Both the position numbers and the translations under genes were made by a program. From the NCBI RefSeq assembly GCF_000308295.2, contig NZ_HG326653.1, positions 1 to 64,000 on the forward strand: a stretch of 64,000 nt of DNA. Direction: 5' to 3'. Shown here piece by piece: positions 25,459 to 34,783 of this stretch. This DNA is from Afipia birgiae 34632. GTDB lineage: Bacteria; Pseudomonadota; Alphaproteobacteria; Rhizobiales; Xanthobacteraceae. A model generated the notes under the pieces. It was given only the letters and a program-made list of their open reading frames with translations, was not told where the DNA came from and made no database searches. How positions within the stretch are numbered: position 1 is the first letter of the stretch; each line of letters starts with the position of its first letter.

Positions 25459-26718
25459 TCAAGGGAACAACCCTCGCGTCAGCTTGGCCGACCGCACCTT
25501 CTCCACCCCGATCGCCAGCGCCGCAGCGCGAAACGAGATTTTCTCTGAAGCCGCGCGCGTGACGACGCGGGAGAATGTGCGATCGAGAATGTCGTAAAGC
25601 TGTTGCAAAACTTGCTCCTTGCCCCAGAGGAATTGCTGCTGGCCCTGGAGCCACTCGAAATAACTCACGATGACGCCACCTGAATTGCAGAGAATGTCGG
25701 GTATGACGAACACCTCGTCGCGGCGCAGATCGAGCAGCGCGTCCGCTTCGGGCGTGGTCGGACCATTCGCACCCTCGGCGAGAATCCGGCATTTGAGTTT
25801 TGCGACATTGTTCTCTGTAATCACGCGCTCGAGTGCGGCGGGAACGAGCACGTCACAGGTCTGGAGAAGAAGCTGATCGGGCGCGATCTCCAGTTCGCTC
25901 GAGAAGCCCGATAGCCGGCCATGCTGCACGGCGTGTTTCAGCGCCGACGCGATATCGAGACCGCGAGGATCGAAATAGGCCGCCGAGTGATCGCCGATTC
26001 CGATGATCTTCAGGCCACGCTCGCACAAGGCCACCGCCGCAACGGAGCCAACGTTGCCAAAGCCTTGAATGATGGCGGTCGAGCCGCTCGCGGCGATCCC
26101 CAGCCGATCAAGCGCGCGACCAACGAGATGCGCGACGCCGAGACCCGTTGCCTCCCGGCGCCCTTCAGTCCCACCGGACGCAACCGGCTTGCCGGTCACA
26201 ATCTCGTTGACCGTATGGCCCTGGTACATCGAATATGTATCCATGAACCAGGCCATGACCTGTTCATTCGTACCCATATCCGGCGCCATGATGTCCGTTC
26301 GCGGTCCGACAAACGGAATCATCTCGACCATGTACCGGCGCGACAGAGCTTCGAGCTCACGCGCCGAAAGCGATGCAGCATCCACAGTGACGCCTCCCTT
26401 TGCCCCGCCATAAGGCAGGCCTGCAAGCGCGCACTTCCAGCTCATCCACACCGCAAGGGCTGCGACTTCACCAATATCGACATGCTGCGAGAAGCGCGTG
26501 CCACCCTTCGTCGGGCCCAGCGTCAAATGATGCTGGACCCGATAGCCTTCGAATACCGCGATCGATCCGTCATCCCTATGAATAGGACAGGAGACCGCAA
26601 TTGCCCTTTTGGGATAAAGAAGGCGGCGACGTTCATCCTCGGGAATCGACAGATAGTCGGCGGTGATATCGAACTGCCGTTTGCACATATCGAAGACTGG
26701 ACCGGAGTAAATGGTCAT
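25459..26718 (-). CDS. Glu/Leu/Phe/Val dehydrogenase (probably glutamate dehydrogenase)
   Basis: 419 residues from the ATG at 26718; an upstream ATG at 26787 would add 23 residues. The catalytic region has LPYGGAKGGVTVDAASLSAR (active-site Lys) and VGPRTDIMAPDMGTNEQVMA; the Rossmann part has STAIIQGFGNVGSVAAVALC; the C terminus contains ILCNSGGVIVSYFEWLQ. These features fit hexameric glutamate dehydrogenases. Set directly downstream of hutF-hutC, it would oxidise the glutamate made by histidine-type catabolism to 2-oxoglutarate and ammonia. The cofactor cannot be told with certainty. Confidence 0.9.
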   Translation of the reverse strand: MTIYSGPVFDMCKRQFDITADYLSIPEDERRRLLYPKRAIAVSCPIHRDDGSIAVFEGYRVQHHLTLGPTKGGTRFSQHVDIGEVAALAVWMSWKCALAGLPYGGAKGGVTVDAASLSARELEALSRRYMVEMIPFVGPRTDIMAPDMGTNEQVMAWFMDTYSMYQGHTVNEIVTGKPVASGGTEGRREATGLGVAHLVGRALDRLGIAASGSTAIIQGFGNVGSVAAVALCERGLKIIGIGDHSAAYFDPRGLDIASALKHAVQHGRLSGFSSELEIAPDQLLLQTCDVLVPAALERVITENNVAKLKCRILAEGANGPTTPEADALLDLRRDEVFVIPDILCNSGGVIVSYFEWLQGQQQFLWGKEQVLQQLYDILDRTFSRVVTRAASEKISFRAAALAIGVEKVRSAKLTRGLFP

Positions 26719-26805
26719 ACTTTCTTGCCTCTGAACGAGATCGCGAAATGATTTTGCTGCGTACGCATCAAGTGCTGCGCATGTCACTGCCAGTTGACCG
26801 GATCT

Positions 26806-27552
26806 TCACGTTGGCGATGGGCTAAAGCGGGCAACGAGTTTGTATCCGTTGCCAGGGTACGAGAGCGTGACGTGAGTGATGGCCTGACCCGCGTATTGCG
26901 TTCGCCGCTCTACGACCAGGCAGGCATCGCCCTCAATAATCTTGAGCTGCGCCGCGACGTCCTTATTCGCGTTCGCCGCCCGGATGTGATGCTCGGCCTG
27001 GCTCCACGGCACTTTCCTTAGCAGCCAGCTTCCCGGCGACGTCACGTTGAAATCAACTTGCGTTACCGAAGGCACGGCATCGAGATTGATCAGGCGATCC
27101 TCCGCCACCACCGGTTCCTCGTCCGCGAAATGCACGCATTTCACCGCAAGCACCCGCGTCGGCAGCGGCATATTCAGGCGAGCTGCATCGTGTTTCGTAG
27201 CGTTACGTTCCGTCCTGGACAGCACCTTGATGCGATAGGATTTGCCCTCGCGGCGAATTTCTTCCTCGGTGTCATGGATCTGAAGGACGTTCTTCTCGGC
27301 TTCGGGCTTGGCGACAAAGCTGCCCGAACGCCGGCGGCGCACGATCAGCCCCGAGGCCGCGAGCGCGCTCAACGCCTTGTTGACCGTCATGCGCGAGCAT
27401 GCATAGCGCTTCAACAGTTCCTGCTCGGAAGGCACACGAGCGCCCGGCGGCCAGTCGCCGGAAAAGATCGCCGCCTCAAGCGCGCGCTGGATCTCGGCGT
27501 AGCGCGCAACTCCCGTCGGCCCCGTGCGCTGGGACACCCGAAGTTCAGACAT
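26806..27552 (-). CDS. hutC: HutC-type GntR-family repressor of the hut genes
   Basis: 248 residues. The winged helix is EIQRALEAAIFSGDWPPGAR followed by VPSEQELLKRYACSRMTVNK and ALSALAASGLIVRRRRSGSF. The UTRA domain ends with CLVVERRTQYAGQAITHVTL and GYKLVARFSP, the HutC pattern that binds urocanate. The start overlaps the 3' end of hutF by 8 bases. Two TTGT-N4-ACAA-type sites in the hutF/hutI divergent region (28982-29025) are its likely operators. Confidence 0.92.
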   Translation of the reverse strand: MSELRVSQRTGPTGVARYAEIQRALEAAIFSGDWPPGARVPSEQELLKRYACSRMTVNKALSALAASGLIVRRRRSGSFVAKPEAEKNVLQIHDTEEEIRREGKSYRIKVLSRTERNATKHDAARLNMPLPTRVLAVKCVHFADEEPVVAEDRLINLDAVPSVTQVDFNVTSPGSWLLRKVPWSQAEHHIRAANANKDVAAQLKIIEGDACLVVERRTQYAGQAITHVTLSYPGNGYKLVARFSPSPT

Positions 27553-28954
27553 CGACCAACCTCCTGAGAACGGAGCGATATCGCGCGGCAATCTTATCAC
27601 GCCGGATATGACGTCCCTCATCCACGACCTTCGCGCCGCCGACGAACACCGACTGTATGGCCGGACACCCCGGAACAAAAATCCACGCATCCAGCCAATG
27701 ACGGCTGTCGGTCGTTGCAAAACTCGTATGCTCGGCATCGAGCACCACGATATCCGCGCGGCGACCGACTGCGATGGCGCCCACCGGCCGCGCCAGCGCC
27801 TGCGCGCCACCGGCAAGAGCGGACGTGAAAAGCCGCTGACCGGTCGACTCCCCCGGCTCCGTGGTCATCACATTGCGAGCGCGCTGGCCGAGACGCTGAC
27901 TGTATTCAAGAAGCCTGAGCTCGCCCGCCGCATCGATCTCGACGTTGGAGTCCGACCCCACGCCGTAGCGTCCGCCGGCAATCAGAAAGTCCGGGCCGTT
28001 AAAGATGCCGTCGCCCAGCGATGCCTCAGTGATGGGACAAAGCCCCACCACTGCGCCCGATACGGCAACCCGGCGCGCCTCGTCGGACGTCATATGGGTG
28101 GCGTGAATGAGACACCAGCGCTCATCGACGATCACATTGTCTAGCAGCCATTGCACCGGCCTGCGCGCCGACCACGCGATGCAATCGGCGACCTCCTTGA
28201 CCTGCTCGGCGACATGAATGTGGACAGGCCCTGCTCCCGCCTGACCTATCACCATACGCAGCGATTCAGGCGTGACTGCACGCAGCGAATGTGGCGCTAT
28301 TCCAACCTGCGCTGAAGGCAGCGAAGCCGTCACGGCGCGAGTCCGCTCAACAAGCTTCAGGAAGCGTTCGGGATCGTTCAGAAAACGACGTTGAGCAGCG
28401 CCCGGCGCCGCGCCCCCAAAACCGCCGTTCACATACAACGCAGGAAGCAGCGTCAATCCGATCTCGCTCTCGGCAGCTGCCGCCACGATACGCGCCGCCA
28501 TCTCGCCCAGATCGTCATAGGGTGAGCCGTTTGCATCATGATGTAGATAATGAAACTCGCCGACCGAGGTGAAACCGCGCTCAAGCATTTCGGCGTAGGC
28601 AAAAGCCGCGATCGCCTCCACATCGTCAGGCGAAAGACGACCGAGAAAGCGATACATCACATCGCGCCAGGTCCAGAAGCTGTCGTCGCCCACTCCGCGA
28701 CGCTCGGCGAGTCCGGCCATTCCGCGCTGAAACGTATGACAGTGAAGATTGGGAAGGCCCGGCAGTGCGATGCCCTTCACATGCCCGCTGCCGCCACAGC
28801 TAACTCCGACCTCGACCTGCGCGATGACACCACCCTCGATCGAGAGTCTGACATCGCGCGCCCAGCCGTCGGGCAGAAACGCATGATCAAAAAACAGAGA
28901 GCTCACGCCCATCTCTCGCTTCGCATCCGTTGCGCCGGGGATTCGCGATGTCAT
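27545..28954 (-). CDS. hutF: Formimidoylglutamate deiminase
   Basis: 469 residues from the ATG at 28954, chosen for its GGAGACAGG ribosome site over the later ATG at 28912. It is an amidohydrolase with LPNLHCHTFQRGMAGLAERR (metal His pair), QVGIAPHSLRAVTPESLRMV, HIHVAEQVKEVADC and VGLCPITEASLGDG and GSDSNVEIDA. The enzyme converts N-formimidoyl-L-glutamate to N-formyl-L-glutamate and ammonia, the step before HutG. HutF plus HutG is the five-step route of the pathway. Confidence 0.93.
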   Translation of the reverse strand: MTSRIPGATDAKREMGVSSLFFDHAFLPDGWARDVRLSIEGGVIAQVEVGVSCGGSGHVKGIALPGLPNLHCHTFQRGMAGLAERRGVGDDSFWTWRDVMYRFLGRLSPDDVEAIAAFAYAEMLERGFTSVGEFHYLHHDANGSPYDDLGEMAARIVAAAAESEIGLTLLPALYVNGGFGGAAPGAAQRRFLNDPERFLKLVERTRAVTASLPSAQVGIAPHSLRAVTPESLRMVIGQAGAGPVHIHVAEQVKEVADCIAWSARRPVQWLLDNVIVDERWCLIHATHMTSDEARRVAVSGAVVGLCPITEASLGDGIFNGPDFLIAGGRYGVGSDSNVEIDAAGELRLLEYSQRLGQRARNVMTTEPGESTGQRLFTSALAGGAQALARPVGAIAVGRRADIVVLDAEHTSFATTDSRHWLDAWIFVPGCPAIQSVFVGGAKVVDEGRHIRRDKIAARYRSVLRRLVDV

Positions 28955-28981
28955 TCGAACCTGTCTCCGCTCCGATTTCTT

Positions 28982-28993
28982 TTGTATAGACAA
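28982..28993. promoter_or_regulatory. HutC-type operator, copy 1
   Basis: TTGTATAGACAA, with TTGT and ACAA as inverted half-sites, 28 bases upstream of the hutF start. A second copy lies 32 bases further towards hutI. Confidence 0.65.
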
Positions 28994-29013
28994 TTGAAAG
29001 CTTGCAGGCAATT

Positions 29014-29025
29014 ATGTATAGACAA
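29014..29025. promoter_or_regulatory. HutC-type operator, copy 2
   Basis: ATGTATAGACAA, identical to copy 1 except for the first base and shared in the same orientation (core TGTATAGACAATT in both). It lies 47 bases before hutI, so one repressor could control both divergent arms. Confidence 0.65.
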
Positions 29026-29072
29026 TTAATCGCCATGCCGGGGAAGCAGGATCGATATCCTGCGGAGAGACG

Positions 29073-30275
29073 ATGCAGTTCGATAAAATTTGGCTCGACG
29101 CGCGACTGGTGACCCTCAAGCCAGCAGAGACTGGGCTCGGCATCATCGAAAATGGTGCCATCGCCACAAAGGATGGCCGGATCGCCTTTGCAGGCCTGTT
29201 ATCTGAATTACCGGGAAACTGGAGCGCGCGGGAAACGGTGCGGCTCGACGGTCGCTGGGTGACTCCCGGATTGGTCGATTGCCATACGCATCTCGTCTAC
29301 GGCGGCAACCGGGCCCACGAGTTTGAATTGCGCCTCGCCGGTGCAAGCTATGAAGAGATCGCGCGATCTGGCGGCGGCATCCTGTCAACAGTCAAGGCGA
29401 CGCGAGCGGCCAGCGAGGACGACTTGGTCAACGCCTCGCTGCCAAGACTCGATCATTTGATCGCTGAAGGCGTCACCACGATCGAGATCAAATCCGGCTA
29501 CGGCCTTGATCGCGACAGCGAATTTCGCGTGCTCCGGGCCGCACGACGACTGGCACGCGAGCGCCCGATCGAGGTCGCGACGACGTTCCTTGGTGCGCAC
29601 GCGCTGCCTCCGGAATATGCCGATCGTGATCGCTACATCGACTACGTCTGCGACATGATCCCCGCCATCGCGCGCGATCATCTGGCCGATGCAGTAGATG
29701 CGTTTTGCGAAGGGATCGCTTTCTCGCCCGAACAAACGGCGCGGGTGTTTAAAGCCGCGAAGACGGCCGGGCTCGCGGTCAAGTTGCATGCGGATCAATT
29801 GTCGAACCTGCACGGCGCGCGGCTGGCGGCGGAATACGGCGCGTTGTCCGCGGATCATCTCGAATACACCGATGAGGATGGCGCTATCGCCATGGCGAAG
29901 GCCGGAACCACCGCCGTGCTGCTGCCGGGCGCATTTTACATGCTGCGCGAAAAGCAGATGCCGCCGCTGGACGCCTTTCGCCGACATGGCGTGAAAATCG
30001 CGGTCGCAACCGATTGCAATCCGGGCACGTCGCCGCTGACCTCGCTGTTGCTGACCATGAATATGGGAGCCACGCTGTTTCGGCTGACTGTGGACGAGTT
30101 GATCGCAGGCGTCACGCGGGAAGCTGCACGCGCCCTCGGTCGCTTGCACGAGGTCGGAACGCTAGAAACGGGCAAGTGGTGTGATCTCGCCATCTGGGAT
30201 GTCGAGCGCCCCGCCGAACTGGTCTATCGCATCGGGTTCAACCCGCTGTTTCAGCGCGTTTGGAGGGGAGCATGA
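29073..30275 (+). CDS. hutI: Imidazolonepropionase
   Basis: 400 residues. Amidohydrolase fold with metal site [20 protein letters not shown], then [41 protein letters not shown] and [11 protein letters not shown], all standard for HutI. It hydrolyses 4-imidazolone-5-propionate to N-formimidoyl-L-glutamate. First gene of the plus-strand hut arm; overlaps hutG by 4 bases. Confidence 0.95.
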   Translation: MQFDKIWLDARLVTLKPAETGLGIIENGAIATKDGRIAFAGLLSELPGNWSARETVRLDGRWVTPGLVDCHTHLVYGGNRAHEFELRLAGASYEEIARSGGGILSTVKATRAASEDDLVNASLPRLDHLIAEGVTTIEIKSGYGLDRDSEFRVLRAARRLARERPIEVATTFLGAHALPPEYADRDRYIDYVCDMIPAIARDHLADAVDAFCEGIAFSPEQTARVFKAAKTAGLAVKLHADQLSNLHGARLAAEYGALSADHLEYTDEDGAIAMAKAGTTAVLLPGAFYMLREKQMPPLDAFRRHGVKIAVATDCNPGTSPLTSLLLTMNMGATLFRLTVDELIAGVTREAARALGRLHEVGTLETGKWCDLAIWDVERPAELVYRIGFNPLFQRVWRGA

Positions 30276-31093
30276 CGTCTTGGCTGACGGTTCACCGGGG
30301 GAACGCGCCGCTGGTCGTTTCCTTTCCTCACACCGGCACCCATATTCCGGCGGAGTTCGAAGACCGTCTGGTTTCGCCATGGATGGCCCGCAAGGATGCC
30401 GACTGGTGGATCGACAAACTTTACGACTTCGCCTCGGATCTCGGAGCGACAGTGGTTCACACCGCGATTTCGCGCACGGTGATCGACGTCAATCGCGATC
30501 CATCCGGAGTGACGCTTTATCCCGGCCAGCAAACCACAGGACTTTGTCCGACCACCACATTCGACGGCGAGCCTCTTTACAAGAACGGTTCGGAGCTGAT
30601 GGCCGAGGAGATTCCAGGTCGGCGCGCGCAATTTTTCGATCCCTACCATGCCGCGCTGGATGACGAGATCGCGCATCTTCGCAAGACCCATCCCACGGTG
30701 GTTCTCTACGACTGTCATTCGATCCGCACGGTGATACCCCGCCTGTTCGAAGGTGAGCTTCCGAACTTCAACATCGGGACCAATTCCGGCATAAGTTGCG
30801 ATCCGTCCCTGACGGCGGCGGTGGAAGCAATTTGCGCAGAGACTGCTTTCACGCGCACCACCAACGGTCGCTTTACCGGCGGCTGGATAACGCGCCGGCT
30901 CGGCAATCCGCGCAACGGTCTGCATGCCATCCAGATGGAGCTTGCCTGCCGCGGTTACATGCATGAACAGCCCGGACCCGTGACCGATCACACGTGGCCG
31001 GCCCCCTATGACCCCGCCTATGCCCTGCCGATGCGCGACGCGCTCATCCGCATCCTGAAATCCTGCCTAAGCTTCGCCAGTCCGTCGGCGTAA
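30272..31093 (+). CDS. hutG: N-formylglutamate deformylase
   Basis: 273 residues from the ATG at 30272 (GGAGGGGAGC ribosome site). The family pattern is [56 protein letters not shown] and FNIGTNSG, with [12 protein letters not shown] [14 protein letters not shown] near the end. The enzyme cleaves N-formyl-L-glutamate to formate and glutamate, completing the HutF route. Confidence 0.94.
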   Translation: MTSWLTVHRGNAPLVVSFPHTGTHIPAEFEDRLVSPWMARKDADWWIDKLYDFASDLGATVVHTAISRTVIDVNRDPSGVTLYPGQQTTGLCPTTTFDGEPLYKNGSELMAEEIPGRRAQFFDPYHAALDDEIAHLRKTHPTVVLYDCHSIRTVIPRLFEGELPNFNIGTNSGISCDPSLTAAVEAICAETAFTRTTNGRFTGGWITRRLGNPRNGLHAIQMELACRGYMHEQPGPVTDHTWPAPYDPAYALPMRDALIRILKSCLSFASPSA

Positions 31094-31107
31094 TCGAGGA
31101 ATATCTT

Positions 31108-32772
31108 ATGACCCGTATCGACAACACCCGCGTCATCCGTTCGCCGCGCGGATCCGAAATCTCCGCCAAGAGCTGGCTGACTGAGGCGCCGCTGCGCATG
31201 CTGATGAACAATCTTGATCCGGATGTCGCCGAAAAGCCTAGCGAACTTGTGGTGTATGGCGGCATCGGCCGCGCGGCGCGCAACTGGGAAAGCTTCGACC
31301 GCATTGTCGCGGCGCTACGCGAGCTCGGCGATGACGAAACGCTGATCGTGCAATCCGGAAAGCCGGTCGGTGTTTTCCGCACGCATGCGGACGCGCCGCG
31401 CGTACTTATCGCGAACTCAAACCTCGTGCCGCACTGGGGCAACTGGGATCATTTCCATGAGCTCGATCGCAAAGGCCTGATGATGTACGGCCAAATGACG
31501 GCCGGTTCGTGGATTTACATCGGCTCTCAAGGGATCGTGCAAGGAACTTACGAGACCTTCGTGGAAATTGGCCGCCAGCATTACGGAGGCAGCCTTGCAG
31601 GAAAATGGATCCTGACCGCCGGACTCGGTGGCATGGGCGGCGCTCAGCCACTGGCCGCGACCATGGCCGGCGCTTCGTGCCTCGCCGTCGAATGCCAGCC
31701 GAGCCGCATCGAGATGCGGCTGCGCACGGGCTATCTCGATGTTCAGGCGAAGGACATCAAGGACGCGCTCAAGATCATCGAGACGTCCTGCAAGGAGAAG
31801 AAGCCGGTTTCCGTGGGTCTGCTTGGCAACGCCGCCGACATCTTTCCGGAGCTGGTTCGCCTGGGCGTGCGGCCTGACGTGGTCACCGACCAGACATCAG
31901 CACACGATCCCGTCAACGGCTACTTGCCGAAAGGCTGGAGCCTCTCGGACTGGGAATCGAAGCGTGAATCCGATCCGAAGGTCGTCGAGGGCGCCGCAAA
32001 GCGCTCCATGGTCGACCACGTGCGCGCGATGCTCGATTTTCACAAGATGGGCGTACCCACGCTCGATTACGGAAACAACATCCGCCAGATGGCCAAGGAA
32101 GAGGGCCTGCACAACGCCTTCGATTTTCCCGGATTCGTGCCGGCCTATATCCGTCCGCTGTTCTGCCGCGGCATTGGCCCGTTCCGCTGGGCTGCACTCT
32201 CCGGCGATCCGGAAGATATTTACAAGACCGATGCGAAAGTGAAGGAACTGCTGCCCGACAACACGCATTTGCACAACTGGTTGGACATGGCACGCGAGCG
32301 CATTCAGTTTCAGGGACTGCCGGCGCGGATCTGCTGGGTCGGGCTCGGCGACCGCCACCGTATCGGCGTTGCCTTCAACGAAATGGTAGCGCGCGGAGAA
32401 TTGAAGGCGCCGATCGTCATCGGGCGCGATCATCTCGACTCGGGAAGCGTCGCGAGTCCGAACCGCGAAACCGAAGCAATGAAGGACGGCTCGGACGCCG
32501 TTTCGGACTGGCCGCTCCTCAACGCGCTGATCAATTGCGCCAGCGGCGCGACATGGGTCTCGCTTCACCACGGCGGCGGCGTCGGCATCGGCTATTCCCA
32601 GCACGCCGGCATGGTGATCGTCGCCGACGGCACCCCCGAGGCAGCCAAGCGGCTGGAGCGCGTTCTCTGGAACGATCCTGCATCCGGCGTCATGCGCCAT
32701 GCGGATGCCGGCTACGACATCGCGATCCAATGCGCCAAGGACAACAACCTAAAGCTTCCAAGCGTGGCGTAA
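31108..32772 (+). CDS. hutU: Urocanate hydratase (urocanase)
   Basis: 554 residues, full length. It shows [56 protein letters not shown], the nucleotide-binding [36 protein letters not shown], and [18 protein letters not shown]. Urocanase uses tightly bound NAD+ as an electrophile to make 4-imidazolone-5-propionate from urocanate. Its presence in an otherwise complete hut set that lacks hutH indicates that urocanate, not histidine, may be the entry compound. Confidence 0.96.
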   Translation: MTRIDNTRVIRSPRGSEISAKSWLTEAPLRMLMNNLDPDVAEKPSELVVYGGIGRAARNWESFDRIVAALRELGDDETLIVQSGKPVGVFRTHADAPRVLIANSNLVPHWGNWDHFHELDRKGLMMYGQMTAGSWIYIGSQGIVQGTYETFVEIGRQHYGGSLAGKWILTAGLGGMGGAQPLAATMAGASCLAVECQPSRIEMRLRTGYLDVQAKDIKDALKIIETSCKEKKPVSVGLLGNAADIFPELVRLGVRPDVVTDQTSAHDPVNGYLPKGWSLSDWESKRESDPKVVEGAAKRSMVDHVRAMLDFHKMGVPTLDYGNNIRQMAKEEGLHNAFDFPGFVPAYIRPLFCRGIGPFRWAALSGDPEDIYKTDAKVKELLPDNTHLHNWLDMARERIQFQGLPARICWVGLGDRHRIGVAFNEMVARGELKAPIVIGRDHLDSGSVASPNRETEAMKDGSDAVSDWPLLNALINCASGATWVSLHHGGGVGIGYSQHAGMVIVADGTPEAAKRLERVLWNDPASGVMRHADAGYDIAIQCAKDNNLKLPSVA

Positions 32773-32775
32773 TCG

Positions 32776-33441
32776 ATGCGCACACAGCGCGAGGCCAACT
32801 ATCGGCGAATGCCGTGGAAGAATGGCGGCGGCGAGACCATCGAAATGATGGTTTCGCCCGCAGGCGCGTCCTTCGACACGTTCGACTGGCGCGTCAGCAT
32901 GGCCTATGTCGGCGAGCCAGGGCCTTTCTCGCTATTCCCGAACATCGATCGCACCTTGAGTGTGATCGATGGACATGGCCTTTCGCTCACGCTTCATGGT
33001 GAAGAGCTCATATCTATCAATCGGCAATCTGAACCATTCGAATTTTCAGGCGATCTAAAGGTCGAAAGCACACTCGTTGATGGGCCAATCCATGATCTCA
33101 ATGTCATGACCCGCCGGCACCGCTACAGGCATCGCGTCTTGCGATACCCGCTTGCCTCGCCGACCCAACTCGAATGGCAGGGAGATGCAGGCATCGTCGT
33201 CGCCATCGGAAACGGTATCAACATCCAGGCTGAGAAACATATCGTCACTCTCGCGCAAAGGGACGCGTTAGTTTTCAGCCCTGACGATCCAAGAGTGTTC
33301 ACTGCGTCACCGCTCGATAACGTAGATCTGTTCCTGATTGAAATCTGGCAACTGACTGCAATAGAAACTGATGCACTAAAGCGACGACTAAATCCGCCCA
33401 ACACAGATCGGCGAATGCACGATCGGGGCCCTCCAGAATAA
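32776..33441 (+). CDS. hutD: HutD family cupin protein
   Basis: 221 residues. MPWKNGGGETIEMMVSPAGA followed by FDWRVSMAYVGEPGPFSLFP, then IDRTLSVIDGHGLSLTLHG, is the HutD signature; the fold is a double cupin. HutD is needed for good growth on urocanate in Pseudomonas fluorescens and has been proposed to limit hut overexpression by binding a small product. It starts four bases after the hutU stop and is the last hut gene. Confidence 0.92.
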   Translation: MRTQREANYRRMPWKNGGGETIEMMVSPAGASFDTFDWRVSMAYVGEPGPFSLFPNIDRTLSVIDGHGLSLTLHGEELISINRQSEPFEFSGDLKVESTLVDGPIHDLNVMTRRHRYRHRVLRYPLASPTQLEWQGDAGIVVAIGNGINIQAEKHIVTLAQRDALVFSPDDPRVFTASPLDNVDLFLIEIWQLTAIETDALKRRLNPPNTDRRMHDRGPPE

Positions 33442-33539
33442 ACCGGTTACAGTGATCGGGTCTAACTTAGTCCATAAGGAAGCTGTTCAATCGCTTAGTT
33501 GGCCAGCACCAGTTGAAACGTCTAGTTGCGTTCCACTGA

Positions 33540-33668
33540 AATGTGCGTCAAGTGCGCCTCCACCTCTCGTCAACCGTATGGCGCAAGCGGCCGGCTGCCG
33601 CGTCGCCGGCCTCCCCGGCGGCCATCAAAACTCGAAGGGCCGGTCGGGCCTCACCTGCGTATAATTAG
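33540..33668 (+). pseudogene. Fragment of a homologue of the gene at 14047
   Basis: Between stops at 33537 and 33666 the frame reads LSSTVWRKRPAAASPASPAA followed by IKTRRAGRASPAYN. This matches about residues 74-104 of the protein at 14047. There is no start codon or N-terminal domain and the tail is short. It is therefore a broken copy from a related element. Confidence 0.6.
33564..33652 (+). repeat. 89-bp direct repeat, copy 2
   Basis: Ungapped match to 14266-14354 with about 10 mismatches. The two copies flank the XRE-ardC-DUF736 genes and the hut/liv island (about 19.2 kb between them). Confidence 0.85.
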
Positions 33669-34344
33669 CGCTTTGGCGTATAGACATTATGGGCGCAGAG
33701 CGCACCTCGCGCCTGCGCCCTGCCCGTCGGCGAGACCGGGGTAGCAAGGGCAAGGGCGGCCGGGGCGGAGGGGGATCACCCGGCCTGCACAAGCGATTTG
33801 GGTCGTGAGAATTTTCGCAGCGGGTCCGCGCGGAAGGTCGGGGAGACCGCCCCGGTCGGTCCCGGATCTTCCGGGCTTCACCCTTGCCCGCGCGAGGGCG
33901 GAGCCATTAGCTCTCAAACAGAGAATGCCGCCTGTGCCGTAACGAAGCGAAGGTCAGTCGGCAGTTGCGAGACCGGTCAAAAAGGCACCCGCAGGAGGGT
34001 CAGCATAGCGCCGCCGGCGTGCCAACGGCGGCGGGACCCGGGACCGAGTGCCTCCGGCGAGGGACACCGAATGATTTTGCACCAGCTTGCCCACGTTCTG
34101 AACCCATGCCTCCGCCTAACGGCGAAGATAAGCCACGCCTTCGCAATCGTCGTGCGAGGCAGTGACCCCGTTCGCGCGGCATCAGAAATCGTTGGGAAGG
34201 CCCTCGCCCTCCGTGACAAAAAGACAAAGAGAGCGCCTTTCAGGCGAAGGCTAATATCTCCAGTCAAGCGAATTCAAAAAATCAAATGTGCTGCGTCGCG
34301 AGGTCTCGATGATACGGCTAGACGCGATGGGGACGGCGCGGTCG
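33669..34344. other. Gene-poor GC-rich stretch after the hut island
   Basis: About 680 bases with no gene I can support. Open frames here are Arg/Pro/Ser-rich and lack ribosome sites. The stretch follows the broken gene copy and probably consists of decayed mobile DNA joining the hut island to the mobilisation module. Confidence 0.5.
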
Positions 34345-34530
34345 TCACCTCTTGTAGTTGTGCCCGTGTCGTCGGATGGCTTCTTCAACCTCGGTCAGGC
34401 TCAATTTGAATTTCTTCGCGATATCCTCTGGATCGTCGCCTCGCGCCCACAACAAAGCGAGCAACTCATCCGGCTCACCAATTCGAAACTTCGGCTTGGC
34501 ATGTTCCTTTGTCTCGTCCTTCTTCTCCAT
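34345..34530 (-). CDS. Small acidic HTH-like protein
   Basis: 61 residues with a near-ideal ribosome site (AGAGGAG, 7 bases before the ATG at 34530). The N terminus is charged (MEKKDETKEHAKPKF), followed by EPDELLALLWARGDDPEDIA and KKFKLSLTEVEEAIRRHG, a pattern of two or three helices with an HTH-like DDPEDIAKKFKLSLTEVEEA. It might bind DNA. It is divergent from the gene at 34784, and the dyad at 34625-34654 lies between them. No family recognised. Confidence 0.6.
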   Translation of the reverse strand: MEKKDETKEHAKPKFRIGEPDELLALLWARGDDPEDIAKKFKLSLTEVEEAIRRHGHNYKR

Positions 34531-34624
34531 GTCATCTCCTCTGTGATCACTTAAGGGGCCGTGCGCTCCGGAATGGTCCGCGGCTCAGATCTCATGCAAT
34601 ATACGTCTCGACCTCTTATCTCCG

Positions 34625-34654
34625 GGTTTCAAATATAGAGAAATTTTTGAAACC
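34625..34654. promoter_or_regulatory. Operator-like dyad GGTTTCA-N16-TGAAACC, copy 1
   Basis: The arms are perfect and extend to nine bases here (GGTTTCAAA and TTTGAAACC). The whole dyad is 30 bases and AT-rich in the middle. It lies 95 bases before the minus-strand HTH-like gene and 130 before the gene at 34784. An identical-spacing copy is at 35659-35688. Confidence 0.6.
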
Positions 34655-34783
34655 TTTCCTGATCAATCAACCCTTAATATTGCAATCAGTTTTCGAATTA
34701 TCGTGAGCGGAAGTCCTTAACAGAATTGAGAGCACCTGCTCATCGGCAATTACCCATAAACTAAAAGGCGTAACCGCTTGACG

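Noticed and set aside
33445-33450. GGTTAC after hutD as a possible minus-strand SigF promoter
   Set aside because: There is no TTCG (CGAA on the minus strand) at the 16-base spacing; the base run there is GGGG.
14990-33684. TTGGCGTATAGA shared by 14990-15001 and 33673-33684, considered as att sites of the hut island
   Set aside because: A 12-base match is expected many times by chance in 64 kb, and the flanks do not align.
33798-34409. Plus-strand open frame of about 200 codons after the hut island
   Set aside because: Arg/Ser/Pro-rich, no ribosome site, and it overlaps the better-supported small gene at 34345-34530 on the other strand.
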